From Thermovenabulum gondwanense (GTDB lineage Bacteria > Bacillota > Thermosediminibacteria > Thermosediminibacterales > Thermosediminibacteraceae), in NCBI RefSeq assembly GCF_001601575.1, contig NZ_LOHZ01000015.1, forward strand, positions 1 to 64,000: a stretch of 64,000 nt of DNA, given 5' to 3'. Positions within the stretch are counted from its first letter, which is position 1, and each line of letters begins with the position of its first letter. Shown here one piece after another: positions 1 through 9,535 of this stretch. The position numbers and the translations under genes were made by a program. The notes under the pieces were generated by a model. The model made no database searches and was not told the origin of the DNA. It saw nothing but the letters and a program-made list of their open reading frames with translations.

Positions 1-2
1 AT

Positions 3-110
3 GTTTTTAAGGAAGTTCGAGAGAAACAAGAGGCTAACCATATTAAACGAATTATAAATGAAATTCGTAAACATGGTTATGAAGTAATATCGCCACAGTC
101 TGAAAAATAG
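3..110 (+). CDS. C-terminal end of an unrecognised gene (partial)
   Basis: An open frame enters from the left edge and stops at a TAG at 108-110, giving 35 charged residues ending in SPQSEK. It has a helical, basic-acidic look (EKQEANHIKRIINEIRKHG) but no motif I can name. No start is visible because the gene begins outside the window. Confidence 0.4.
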   Translation, partial: VFKEVREKQEANHIKRIINEIRKHGYEVISPQSEK

Positions 111-313
111 TGTTAAGTAAAATATTTTTAAAATTTCCAGCTGATGCGTTATTGCATTGGTTAGTATATTATTGCCTTTTTTGGAGAATAAATTCCCCGA
201 TTTATGGAGTACATATTCCTTTTTTTGTTATTCTATTTTTTTGCTAATTAAAGGAAATTAAGTATAAATGTAGAAACAAATAATATATTGAGTAAAAAGA
301 AGGAGGTGATTTC

Positions 314-1492
314 TTGCAGAATATTATTAAATTTGAAGATTTGGAAAATGCTGATTTAATTGTTGATGCTGTATATGAAGGTGGAACAGATGTAAATGTA
401 AAAGGTGATCCTATAAGTAAATTGCTTGGATGTGGAAACCTGGGGGGGTTCAGATATTTAGGTTCTACAGATCCATTTGAATTAAAATATGTAGTTTTAT
501 ATTCAAGTTTATTAGACCCGGATTGGCCAGATTCTTTAGATAATCAAACGGGAATTTTTACATATTTTGGAGATAATAAGGATCCAGGTAACCAATTACA
601 CAGGACTAGGAAAAAAGGTAATTATATACTTAAAGAATGTTTTAATATGCTACATAATAGTAAATTAGATAAAATTCCACCGTTTTTTATTTTTACAAAA
701 GGGACAAAAGGTAGGGATGTTGTATTTAGAGGTGTTGCAGTACCAGGGGCAAAAAATTTGACTTCTTTTGATGATTTGGTTGCAATATGGAAGATAAAAG
801 GTCAAGAAAGATTTCAAAATTATAGAGCAATTTTTACAATATTAGATATAGATAAGGTAACAAGAAATTGGATAAAAGATTTACAAAATGGAAATATAAT
901 AACACATAATACACCAAAAGCTTTTAAAGAATGGGTGGAAAAAGGTATATACAGACCATTGATTGCGGAAAGAACTGTTGAATATAGAAAAAAAGAAGAA
1001 CAATTACCAACAGGATATGATGAAAAATTTATTGAAGAAATAATTAATTACTTTAAGGATGGATATGCATTTGAACATTGTGCTGTTGAAATTTTCAAAT
1101 TGATGGATAGTAATGTAATTGAATGTAATTTAACTAGACCATGGGTGGATGGTGGAAGAGATGCGGTGGGCAAATATAGAATCGGAAATGCCAATAATTA
1201 TATTTTAGTTGATTTTGCACTTGAGGCTAAAAAGTATAATTTGAATAATGCAGTAGGTGTAAAGGAAATATCACGACTTATATCACGATTAAGAAACAGA
1301 CAGTTTGGGGTGATTGTTACAACTTCATATGTTAATATGCAGGCTTACAAAGAGATAAAAGAAGATGGACATCCTATTATTATTATATGTGCAAAAGACA
1401 TTGTTGATATTTTAAAAAACAAAGGAATAACCACTATTGAGGATTTGCAAAATTGGTTAAATAAAAATTTTAAAAAAGAGGTAGTACAATGA
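314..1492 (+). CDS. AspBHI-like modification-dependent restriction endonuclease
   Basis: This 392-residue protein looks like a type IV/IIM restriction enzyme that cuts DNA carrying modified cytosine. The N-terminal ~200 residues match my recollection of the AspBHI recognition domain (LKYVVLYSS, FTYFGDN, RDVVFRGVAVPG, RFQNYRAIFTILD). The C-terminal ~150 residues form an Mrr-like nuclease domain: VDGGRDAVG contains the acidic residue D283 and FALEAKKY gives the E304-x-K306 pair of a PD-(D/E)XK site, followed by an IVTTS strand. The start is TTG at 314, placed by the excellent AAGGAGGTGAT site 300-310; no in-frame ATG lies nearby. It opens a restriction island followed by a type III-like system. 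The family call is from memory of motifs, not a search. Confidence 0.8.
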   Translation: MQNIIKFEDLENADLIVDAVYEGGTDVNVKGDPISKLLGCGNLGGFRYLGSTDPFELKYVVLYSSLLDPDWPDSLDNQTGIFTYFGDNKDPGNQLHRTRKKGNYILKECFNMLHNSKLDKIPPFFIFTKGTKGRDVVFRGVAVPGAKNLTSFDDLVAIWKIKGQERFQNYRAIFTILDIDKVTRNWIKDLQNGNIITHNTPKAFKEWVEKGIYRPLIAERTVEYRKKEEQLPTGYDEKFIEEIINYFKDGYAFEHCAVEIFKLMDSNVIECNLTRPWVDGGRDAVGKYRIGNANNYILVDFALEAKKYNLNNAVGVKEISRLISRLRNRQFGVIVTTSYVNMQAYKEIKEDGHPIIIICAKDIVDILKNKGITTIEDLQNWLNKNFKKEVVQ

Positions 1493-1567
1493 GTTTGATG
1501 CAAGAATTTCTTAGTGTAAAATTTTAGTGGGAATAGGTAATTAGTAAGCAGGAATTCTATAAAAAAA

Positions 1568-1790
1568 CTAGAAACCAACCTCCGAATGCAAAAAAATCTA
1601 TAAAGGTCCGAAAAAGGAGGTTTGTTTCTAATGAAAGAATTCGTTACGGGCCATAACAATTCCTTCAAAGAACTTGTATTTAATTTGTTAAAAATTACTG
1701 TGAGCAATTATATCTAAAAATTTGGAAACCATATTAAACCAACTTGACGAAGAATTAGAACACCATGGGAAAGGGGGGGAATCCATCGGG
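1568..1790 (+). pseudogene. ISLre2-family transposase remnant with left-end hairpin
   Basis: An ATG at about 1631 opens MKEFVTGHNNSFKELVFNLL and is cut by a stop after 28 codons. A second frame continues with NLETILNQLDEELEHHGK. Together these resemble the N terminus of ISLre2 (UPF0236) transposases. Just upstream, AGAAACCAACCTCC is matched by GGAGGTTTGTTTCT, an inverted repeat whose right arm carries the AGGAGG ribosome site. The rest of the transposase is missing, so this is a dead left-end fragment. Confidence 0.55.
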
Positions 1791-1792
1791 AA

Positions 1793-1936
1793 ATGAGAAC
1801 GACGCCAAATGGTACAACATATGATATAGGTATTGCGCCACAACAGACATCAGTTAATGGAAATTTTAAGCAGACATATTACAAAATACCGTTTAAGAAA
1901 ATTGAAGATAAAAATATACCATTAGTGGTTAATTAA
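1793..1936 (+). other. Short unrecognised ORF, probable gene remnant
   Basis: A 47-codon frame starts MRTTPNGTTYDIGIAPQQ and ends KNIPLVVN with a TAA at 1934-1936. It has ordinary protein composition but no ribosome site. It directly follows the ISLre2 fragment, so it is probably the surviving C-terminal tail of a gene the element interrupted. I do not recognise the family. Confidence 0.3.
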
Positions 1937-2020
1937 TATAATATAGAGGGAATAAATTTTAAGCTTTAAAGAGTTTATTCATTTTTGATATTATGATAAC
2001 TATAATGAATTCTCCACTCG

Positions 2021-2160
2021 TGTTGAGTGTGTAACATTGATGTCAAGGGTGGAGGAATAAAGGATTGCAAAAACCTCTAAAATAAAGGGTTTCCAGACAT
2101 TGACCATTTCTTTCGGCTGTTCTGCCTGAGATGATAATGTCAGGAAGCCCTTATTTTTAT
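2021..2160. repeat. Two adjacent inverted repeats in gene-free DNA
   Basis: CTCCACTC...GGGTGGAG encloses a smaller CACTC/GAGTG hairpin (about 2021-2053). A longer imperfect inverted repeat follows: AATAAAGGGTTTCCAGACATT (2081-2101) against AATGTCAGGAAGCCCTTATT (2136-2155), with 34 bases between the arms and T-rich sequence after. It could be a transcription terminator, a small MITE or the end of a lost insertion sequence. The rest of 1937-2824 holds no gene I can support. Confidence 0.4.
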
Positions 2161-2550
2161 TGTTTGCGGGAACATATCAATAGCTATAAAAATGTATAGT
2201 TGAGTTACTAAATTAGATAATGGCTATTTTTTAATAGGTTGAGGAAACAAGATAGATGTAGTTTCTAAAGTATTCATTGTTAGTACATTTGAAATCTCTG
2301 ATATATAAATTTCTAAGATTATCATTAAAGTGTCATTGAATAATCCGAAGGGCGCATTGGAACAGCAGTGGCAAATAGGCATAGTTTAAATCTGGTGTAA
2401 AATATTAGCTCAATTTTAAAAAGTATTGTTTAAGACATTCAGAAAGAATTGTTGTAGTGTAAATTTACCTGGAGGCAAGGAGAATCTGATACATAAAAAT
2501 TTTCAGAAAAAGAAGGGAAATAGGTGTATATGTATAATATCATAGTCTTT

Positions 2551-2634
2551 TAAAAAATTTGAACAACGCAATGATACGATAGATAGCAGACTTGAGAAGT
2601 CAGACTTTTTTGTTTTATATCATAAATATACTTG
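2551..2634 (+). pseudogene. C-terminal gene remnant sharing a motif with 11875-11935
   Basis: The frame reads F-E-Q-R-N-D-T-I-D-S-R-L-E-K-S-D-F-F and ends at a TGA near 2632. A sister copy near 11880 reads F-E-R-S-I-D-T-I-D-K-S-Y-E. The DNA shared by both is AAATTTGAAC followed six bases later by TGATACGATAGATA. Both look like tails of the same unknown gene family left on either side of the restriction island. No start or upstream part is visible in either. Confidence 0.3.
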
Positions 2635-2824
2635 AAGACAATAAGAATTCGAAAATAAAATTTCAGAAATATTATTTTATATCTGCATTCTAAAGGAGGA
2701 AAGGCTCGATGAATATAGAATTATAAATTTATGGTGAAGGAGTTATTTATTGAGAAGGAGATATTAAATTTCAAATTTAGTAAATATTTAATAATACGTA
2801 AGTGTATAGGAGGATTACTTACCA

Positions 2825-5773
2825 ATGAATAGTCTTGATAAATTTAAAAATTTGTTGAAAGAAATTTTTGAATTCGATGCATCTGATTTGGATTTCGGCA
2901 TTTACAGAATTTTGAATTACAAGAGAAAGCAAATAGAAGATTTTATTGAAAACCGGCTTTTTAAAATAATAGAGGAAGCTTTTAAAGAACACAAAGCTGG
3001 TCTTACTGAAGATTTAGAGATGGAATTACAGAGAGCGAAGGTCCAATTAGAAGAGATAGGAAAAGCGTTAGGAGAAGAAGTATTTTCGCCTTCAGGAGAA
3101 GTAAAGGAAAGGTTTAAAAATACCCCTGCGGGGAATAAATATGCGGAGTTAAAGCGGCAAAAGGAAGAGGCGGAAAAAGCTGATGAGATGAAACTCCAAG
3201 TTTTTAACGACCTTTATAACTTCTTTTCCCGGTATTATGAGGAAGGAGATTTTGTTCCTCAATACCGCTATTCTATCAAAGGGCACAAATATGCCATCCC
3301 CTATAATGGCGAAGAAGTAGCCTTATATTGGGCAAATAAGGATCAGTATTATACAAAAACGGGTCTTTTATTCAGAGATTATACCTTTAAAGTTGATGAT
3401 TACAAGGTTATTTTCAGGGTAGTTGAAGCAAAGGAAGAATTAGGTTCGAATAAGGCGACTAAGGAAAGATTTTTTGTATTAGATAATGATAAACCTGCTG
3501 AATTTCAGGGGAAAGAATTGGTTATTAGATTTCAGTATAGAGAGCTTACGGAGGAGGAAGTCAAAAAATATAATGTGGCAGGAGGGAGCAACACCTCCAA
3601 GCAGCAGAAAGTCAATGAATTTTCTTTTAGCTCAATAGTGAATGAGGTTGCAAAAATAAATAAGGAAGTTTCCTTGTATTTACAAAGAGATAAAAACGAA
3701 ACCCCTCTACTTAAGTATCATTTGGACCGCTTTACCGGAAAGAATACGAGGGATTATTTTATTCATAAAGATTTAAAGGGATTCTTATCCGGCCAACTGG
3801 ATTACTACATAAAATCAGAAGTGTTGGACCTTGACACATTGGAAAGAGAAAAGTATTCGAACAAGCATATCATACGATCAAAAGTGGTAAGGCAAATTGG
3901 CGAAGCTATTATAGATTTTTTGGCTCAGATTGAGAATTTCCAAAAGAGGCTTTGGGAGAAGAAAAAGTTTGTTTTATCTACGGAATACGCAATAACCCTT
4001 GACAGAATAGCAAAATGGGCTGGTGAAGAATTCTTAGATGAAATCATAGATGAAATTTTAAGCAATGAAAGACAGCTAAAAGAATGGGAAGAATTAGGGT
4101 TTGGTGAGATAAAGAGTAAAGAAGATTTAATCGAAAAAGAGGATATTGTAGGTAATGAATATAAGAAGCTTCCTGTTGACACAAGATATTTTGATAAAGA
4201 GTTTAAAGAAAAGCTTTTGGAAAACATAACCCGCAATATAGACCTGGACGAAGCATTGGACGGACTTCTCATAAAAAGCGAAAACTGGCAGGCGTTGAAT
4301 ACGATTTTGGCTAAATATAAAGAAAAGGTACAGACCATCTACATAGACCCACCTTTTAACAAGGAACAGGATGCGGATTATCTTTACAATGTTAAGTATA
4401 AAGATTCTACATGGGTAAGCATATCGGAAAATAGGTTAAAGCTTGCAAGGGATTTGCTGTCAGAAAAAGGAAGTATTTTTGTTAGATGTGATTATAATGG
4501 AAATATGTATGTCAGGCTTTTGATGAATGAGGTTTTTGGAAAGGAGAATTTTAGGAATGAAATTGATGTTAAAAGAACAAGGACATTAAAGGGAGAAAAT
4601 AAGAAATTTCATACAGCAAATGATACATTATTTCTTTATGCGAAAAATGTTACAAACTTTAGTTTTTTTGGTTACAAAAAATTGAAGGATAAACCAGAAT
4701 GGGTTAGAATGCACTTACCAGGAACGGTTAAAGGGGATGCTTCAAGAATTGTTTTTGGTAGAAAAATTTATCCTCCTCAAGGTAGAAAATGGGTTTTAAG
4801 TCAAGAAGCTATAGATAGAGCAATTGAACAAGGTTTAATAAAATGGGATGATAAATTAAACGAACCAATATTTTTTAGCCAATATGAAACTCTTGGTTCT
4901 GATTGGACAGATGTTAACGGATATTCTTCTGAATGGGACTTCCCCACCGAAAACTCCGAAATTCTTCTCAAGCGGGTCATAGAATCTACCTCCAACGAAG
5001 GAGATCTCGTTATGGATTTCTTCCTCGGGTCTGGAACAACCACAGCAGTAGCCCACAAACTCGGCAGAAAGTGGATTGGGGTTGAGATGGGCGAGCATTT
5101 CTGGACTGTGATTTTACCGAGGATGAAAAAGGTACTTGCTTATGATAAATCAGGCATTTCAAAGGAAAATGACGTTAAGGAAAAATATAATAAAAAAAGC
5201 TGTGGTGGCTTTTTCAAATACCAAATTTTAGAGCAATATGAAGATACACTAGACAATATTGAATTGGAAGAGAATCAAGAGGTTTTAAAGGTCTTAAAGG
5301 ATGAATATCTGTTGAAATACTTTCTGGATTATGAGACAAGCGAAAGCCCGTATTTTTTGAATATCGAGAATCTAAAAGATCCCTTTGCATACAGGCTAAA
5401 AGTTAACCTGTCGGAAGTTGGAGAGCCGGAAGAAATGGTTGTGGACATACCCGAAACGTTCAATTATCTTCTGGGATTAAAAATAAAAAAGGTCAAATTT
5501 AGAAATAACGATAAAAAAAGATATATGTTCGTATTGGGAGAAAAAGAAAGTAAGACGTATGCTATGATATGGCGGACTTGCGGCAGTAATTGGACAGAAG
5601 AGGATTTCATGAAAGATAAGGAATTTATTAAGAAGGAATTGTCGGAGTGGAAGCCCCATATTGTGTATGTAAACGCTCAAAGCACTTTAACTCCAGATTT
5701 TGGTGATTTTGTGGCTGAAATTAATTATATCGAACCCGATTTTAAAAAGCTGATGAACTCTGAGGTCAGATGA
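2825..5773 (+). CDS. Type III-like DNA methyltransferase (Mod), long form
   Basis: This 982-residue beta-class amino-methyltransferase would modify DNA, probably adenine N6, and serve as the recognition subunit of a restriction system. Motif IV is DPPF at residue ~508, and motif I (DFFLGSGTT) follows at ~732, the IV-recognition domain-I order of the beta class. The ~500 residues before motif IV make it much longer than a classical Mod of ~600-650; they begin with LDFGIYRILNYKR and hold charged helices. AGGAGG at 2809-2814 sets the start. The restriction subunit follows after 13 bp. The target-recognition segment (about 4545-4925) is more AT-rich than its flanks, which suggests domain exchange. 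Confidence 0.88.
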   Translation: MNSLDKFKNLLKEIFEFDASDLDFGIYRILNYKRKQIEDFIENRLFKIIEEAFKEHKAGLTEDLEMELQRAKVQLEEIGKALGEEVFSPSGEVKERFKNTPAGNKYAELKRQKEEAEKADEMKLQVFNDLYNFFSRYYEEGDFVPQYRYSIKGHKYAIPYNGEEVALYWANKDQYYTKTGLLFRDYTFKVDDYKVIFRVVEAKEELGSNKATKERFFVLDNDKPAEFQGKELVIRFQYRELTEEEVKKYNVAGGSNTSKQQKVNEFSFSSIVNEVAKINKEVSLYLQRDKNETPLLKYHLDRFTGKNTRDYFIHKDLKGFLSGQLDYYIKSEVLDLDTLEREKYSNKHIIRSKVVRQIGEAIIDFLAQIENFQKRLWEKKKFVLSTEYAITLDRIAKWAGEEFLDEIIDEILSNERQLKEWEELGFGEIKSKEDLIEKEDIVGNEYKKLPVDTRYFDKEFKEKLLENITRNIDLDEALDGLLIKSENWQALNTILAKYKEKVQTIYIDPPFNKEQDADYLYNVKYKDSTWVSISENRLKLARDLLSEKGSIFVRCDYNGNMYVRLLMNEVFGKENFRNEIDVKRTRTLKGENKKFHTANDTLFLYAKNVTNFSFFGYKKLKDKPEWVRMHLPGTVKGDASRIVFGRKIYPPQGRKWVLSQEAIDRAIEQGLIKWDDKLNEPIFFSQYETLGSDWTDVNGYSSEWDFPTENSEILLKRVIESTSNEGDLVMDFFLGSGTTTAVAHKLGRKWIGVEMGEHFWTVILPRMKKVLAYDKSGISKENDVKEKYNKKSCGGFFKYQILEQYEDTLDNIELEENQEVLKVLKDEYLLKYFLDYETSESPYFLNIENLKDPFAYRLKVNLSEVGEPEEMVVDIPETFNYLLGLKIKKVKFRNNDKKRYMFVLGEKESKTYAMIWRTCGSNWTEEDFMKDKEFIKKELSEWKPHIVYVNAQSTLTPDFGDFVAEINYIEPDFKKLMNSEVR

Positions 5774-5786
5774 AAGGCGAGATGAT

Positions 5787-8700
5787 ATGGATATGGAAAA
5801 ATATCTGGTGTTAAACAAATATTTTCTTTCTCTTTTTGGAGTAGAAGATTTTAGGCAGTTGCCTTTGAAAAATATACAAGAGCGAATAGACGATGGTGAT
5901 GAAATTACACCTTTTATGAAAACCTTGATATCATTGAAAGGTATAAAGTTTTGCAAAGATGATCTACTTCGGTATGATCAGAACATTCAGGAATACGTTA
6001 GAAAGATAAACCGGTACCGCGGCAACGTAGTTCTCATATATTTTCAATACCTGCCTGTTCTTTTTACGGAAATTTTCTTGGACCAGTTGAAAAACAATAA
6101 GGTGGAGTTTTTAAATAAGCTGAATGAATTTTTAAATCAATACAGATATGAAAACGAAATTGACATACAGGATTTTGAATTGAAGGATTTAAACAAGTTG
6201 GCCTTCTGGATGGCCACCGGTTCCGGGAAAACTCTAATTATGCACATAAATTATCTTCAGTTTTTGAAATACAGGCCTTTCGAACCTGACAACATACTTT
6301 TGATTACTCCTAACGAAGGTCTTTCTAAGCAGCACTTTGATGAACTGCAAAAAAGTGATATTCCATGCAGGATATACGATGGCAATTTAAACAGTAGGTT
6401 CAACCTTAAGAATGAAGTGCTGATTATAGAAATAACTAAACTGGTTGATGAGAAAAAGGATGGAGGAATAACCCTTCCAGTAAGTGCTTTTGAGGGAAGA
6501 AGTCTTATTTTCGTAGATGAAGGACATAAAGGGAAGGCTACCGAAGATCGGGTATGGGCCGCGCGGAGAGCTAAATTGGCTGAGAATGGTTTTGTGTTTG
6601 AATATAGTGCCACGTTCGGGCAGATATTGAGCGAAAGGAATAAAGAAACCCTTGAGGAATATTCTAAATCAATCATATTTGATTATTCGTATAAGTATTT
6701 TTATCTCGATGGATACGGTAAGGACTTTTTTGTGGTAAACGCGAAAAATTCTGAAGAAATATCTGAAGGCTATTTTTCAGAAATTATGTTTGTTGCCAAT
6801 TTGTTGTCTTTTTACGAGCAAGTTATGTTTTATCAGGAAAATAAAAGATTAGCCGAAGAGTATAATTTGGAAAAACCTTTGTGGATCTTTGTGGGAACGA
6901 CGGTTAATAAAGAGGAATCGGACATACTTCAGATTGTTGGCTTTTTAAATAAAGTTGTAAAGGAAGAGGACTGGCTTAAAGAAAAGATAAATACAATCTT
7001 AGAAGGAAGAGCGGGACTTAAAAATGAAGATGGCGAAGATATTTTTAAAGAAAAGTTTAAGCTGTTAAAAGAAAAAGGTGTGGATTTAAATGATTTGTAT
7101 AGTAGGGTTTTTAACGGAAAAGGCAGATTAAATATATCGGAAATCAAAAACGCTGATGGAGAATTCGGACTAAAGGTTGGTGATAATGATTACTTCGGCG
7201 TTATAAACGTAGGCGGTAAAGATTTTAAAAAGAGGTTAGAAGAAAAAGGATTTGAAGTCCAATCGGATGTTATTTCTGATTCGCTCTTTGATTACATAAA
7301 GCACAAGGCCTCTAATTTGAACATATTGATAGGAGCCAAAAAATTTATTGAAGGATGGGATACGTGGAGAGTTTCTTCTATGGGGCTTTTGAACATAGGA
7401 AGCGGCCAGGGACCCCAGATTATTCAACTCTTTGGCAGAGGTGTAAGGCTAAAGGGGAAGGATTTGTCGCTAAAAAGAAGTGGGGATCCAAGAGTTGCAG
7501 TATTAGAAACTCTAAACATATTTGGCATCAAGGCGGATTATTTGAGTAGGTTTTTAGAAGCAATTAGAAAAGAAGAAGTCGAATATGAAAACATTTTAAT
7601 GTCTATTAAATACCAGCATCAAGAAAAATGGAAGGAATTATATGTGCTCGGTAAAAGAGAAGATAAAAAGTTTGAAGAAAGTAAAGTTATAATGCTCGAA
7701 CCTGATGAAACGGTTCACGTAAGCATTGATTTGACGCCTAGAATAAAAGTATATTCAAAAACAAATAATACCGAAATCGGTCTTGATGCAAAAATCGAGC
7801 ATGATACGTTAGACTTGAAGCGTTATACCACGTTTTTAAATTGGGAACGCATCTTTTTTGAGATTACAGAACATAAGAAGTTAAAGAAATACTGGAATTT
7901 AGTATTTGATAAGAATAAACTCCAGGAGATTATATCTGCTGTAAACAATTACAAAGTTGTAGTCTATAAAGGAGTTTTTGATAAGCTGGAACATGGTGAT
8001 ATATCAAAGTTGGAAGATATAGCGGTTTCGGTTTTAAAAAGATATATTGATACTTATTACAGGAAAAAGGCAAAAAGGTTTGAGACAGATCACATAAGTT
8101 ACTACGTGCTGGATGAAAAGACGGGGCAATTGATGATGCCTTTTATGAGTAAAGAAAATTCCGGGGGGTATTTAGTGCAGGTTGACAAAAGAGAAAAAGA
8201 ATTAATTAAGAAAGTAAAGAAACTGATAAAAGATTTTGAAAAACTGTTAGACGAAAAATATGAATCCGATGTACTGCCCAGGCTGGTTTTTGAATCTCAT
8301 TTGTTTGTGCCGGTTTTGTTAAAGAAAAAAATAAAAAAAGAAGATAAAATAAAATTTACCCCAGAAGGCCTGGTAGAAAGTGAGATAAAATTCCTAAAAG
8401 ACTTAAGAAAGTTTATAGAAGAAAACAAAGAGAAATTTAAAGACATTGAGACATATTTATTGAGAAATTTTCACCAAATTGGGGTAGGTTTTCAACTTAC
8501 ATGGGCTGGATTTTATCCTGACTTTGTAATGTGGCTCAAGAAAGGGAATTATCAAATAATAGTTTTTATAGATCCTAAAGGGCTTGAACACGACAAAAGT
8601 CTTGACTGTGAAAAAATTGTATTTGCTGGGACAAGATATGCAGGTGGTGATGTTGTAACTATAAAGACTATAGAAAGAAGGCTAAATAATCCTAATATAA

Positions 8701-8855
8701 GACTAGAATCTTTTATTTTGTCTGCTACTTCGTATAAAGATCTAGTTGAAAACCTTGCGAAAAAACCGAGTAAAAGTGATTATGAAAAAAATCATGTATT
8801 GTTTATTGACGATAATGATTGGTGTGAAAAGATGTTTAAAATTTTAAATATATAA
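5787..8855 (+). CDS. Type III-like restriction subunit (Res), DEAD/DEAH helicase-nuclease
   Basis: This 1022-residue ATP-dependent helicase/endonuclease would partner the Mod protein encoded immediately upstream. Walker A is ATGSGKT at ~143, the DExH box is DEGHKGKA at ~242, and the late helicase motif is QLFGRGVRL at ~545. The C-terminal nuclease site is seen as PDFVMW (~911) followed by IVFIDPKG (~929), a PD...DxK arrangement. Family members translocate on DNA and cleave after meeting another complex. ATG at 5787 follows AAGGCGAG; the 13-bp gap to mod indicates one transcript. It appears intact. No BREX or DISARM partner genes are present, so a two-gene R-M system is the simplest reading. 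Confidence 0.88.
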   Translation: MDMEKYLVLNKYFLSLFGVEDFRQLPLKNIQERIDDGDEITPFMKTLISLKGIKFCKDDLLRYDQNIQEYVRKINRYRGNVVLIYFQYLPVLFTEIFLDQLKNNKVEFLNKLNEFLNQYRYENEIDIQDFELKDLNKLAFWMATGSGKTLIMHINYLQFLKYRPFEPDNILLITPNEGLSKQHFDELQKSDIPCRIYDGNLNSRFNLKNEVLIIEITKLVDEKKDGGITLPVSAFEGRSLIFVDEGHKGKATEDRVWAARRAKLAENGFVFEYSATFGQILSERNKETLEEYSKSIIFDYSYKYFYLDGYGKDFFVVNAKNSEEISEGYFSEIMFVANLLSFYEQVMFYQENKRLAEEYNLEKPLWIFVGTTVNKEESDILQIVGFLNKVVKEEDWLKEKINTILEGRAGLKNEDGEDIFKEKFKLLKEKGVDLNDLYSRVFNGKGRLNISEIKNADGEFGLKVGDNDYFGVINVGGKDFKKRLEEKGFEVQSDVISDSLFDYIKHKASNLNILIGAKKFIEGWDTWRVSSMGLLNIGSGQGPQIIQLFGRGVRLKGKDLSLKRSGDPRVAVLETLNIFGIKADYLSRFLEAIRKEEVEYENILMSIKYQHQEKWKELYVLGKREDKKFEESKVIMLEPDETVHVSIDLTPRIKVYSKTNNTEIGLDAKIEHDTLDLKRYTTFLNWERIFFEITEHKKLKKYWNLVFDKNKLQEIISAVNNYKVVVYKGVFDKLEHGDISKLEDIAVSVLKRYIDTYYRKKAKRFETDHISYYVLDEKTGQLMMPFMSKENSGGYLVQVDKREKELIKKVKKLIKDFEKLLDEKYESDVLPRLVFESHLFVPVLLKKKIKKEDKIKFTPEGLVESEIKFLKDLRKFIEENKEKFKDIETYLLRNFHQIGVGFQLTWAGFYPDFVMWLKKGNYQIIVFIDPKGLEHDKSLDCEKIVFAGTRYAGGDVVTIKTIERRLNNPNIRLESFILSATSYKDLVENLAKKPSKSDYEKNHVLFIDDNDWCEKMFKILNI

Positions 8856-8929
8856 CAAATTTGAGCTAAAATATTTTATACCCGAATGTATCATTACTTC
8901 ATCCTGGGCTTCTTCGCCGGGTAGACAAT

Positions 8930-9262
8930 TTAAAACCATAAAGGCTTCAGAGGAATTTCCTCTAATTTTTGCTGCATATTTTTTACTGTATCGTAACTGC
9001 CGGAATATTCCATTTCACTTTTTAAATCCTGATAAATGCGCTGCGCCGATAAACCTTTTGATACCTGGATAGCTATATATTCTTTATATGGGTCTAATAT
9101 GGAGATTCTTTCTTTTCTTTCAATAAAATCTTTATCATTAAGTACTTTTAAAACTTTTCTAACAGTTTTTCTGTCAATATTAAGCATTCTTGCAATACTG
9201 CTTTTATTATATCCTTTGGTAAAAAGAGTTTTTATTGTTGTATGCATTTCCATCCCCAACAC
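8930..9262 (-). pseudogene. istA: IS21-family transposase IstA, N-terminal fragment
   Basis: Reading leftwards, the 110-residue frame carries the IS21 helix-turn-helix start (TTIKTLFTKGYNKSSIARMLNI-type, then DRKTVRKVL) and stops where a full IstA would enter its DDE domain. Full-length IstA is about 400-550 residues, so the catalytic part is lost. Its leader keeps the stem-loop (TCCTTGTAGTT/AACTACAAGGA, 9273-9307) and the TGGGGAATTTT-type end motif also found in the second element at 13.4 kb. The fragment separates the Mod/Res pair from the next accessory gene. Confidence 0.75.
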
Positions 9263-9264
9263 CT

Positions 9265-9345
9265 TTCATCTCTCCTTGTAGTTTTTAATTATATTTAACT
9301 ACAAGGAAAGTTATTTTGATAGATGAGTGGGGAATTTTCTTTCCC
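9265..9345 (-). repeat. IS21-type left end with stem-loop leader (relic)
   Basis: Upstream of the truncated istA, arms TCCTTGTAGTT (9273-9283) and AACTACAAGGA (9298-9308) form a stem-loop beside the ribosome site. Further out, GGGGAATTTTCTTTCCC and GTGGGTATTTT resemble the repeated CCCCA/TGGGG motifs of the second element's end. This supports an IS21 origin. 9345-9530 holds no recognisable gene. Confidence 0.5.
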
Positions 9346-9535
9346 ATAAGTGGGTATTTTTATTTTACCATTGACATAAAAGATGAGAAATATATAAACT
9401 TGGATTCGGGAAGTAACCCATGTAAGCTTTGCAATATATTTATTTTTTTATATTAAGATTTTTGAAATAGATGTTCATATTATTATAAGAATAACATCAT
9501 TATAAAAAACTAAATTAACTGGAGAGTGAGATGTA

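Noticed and set aside
7355-7549. Plus-strand 64-residue frame inside Res
   Set aside because: It lies fully within the helicase gene in another frame, has no ribosome site and unnatural composition.
8880-8925. Terminator after Res (CCTGGGCTTCTTCGCCGGG)
   Set aside because: The stem is short with mismatches and there is no T-run; it is more likely IS debris.
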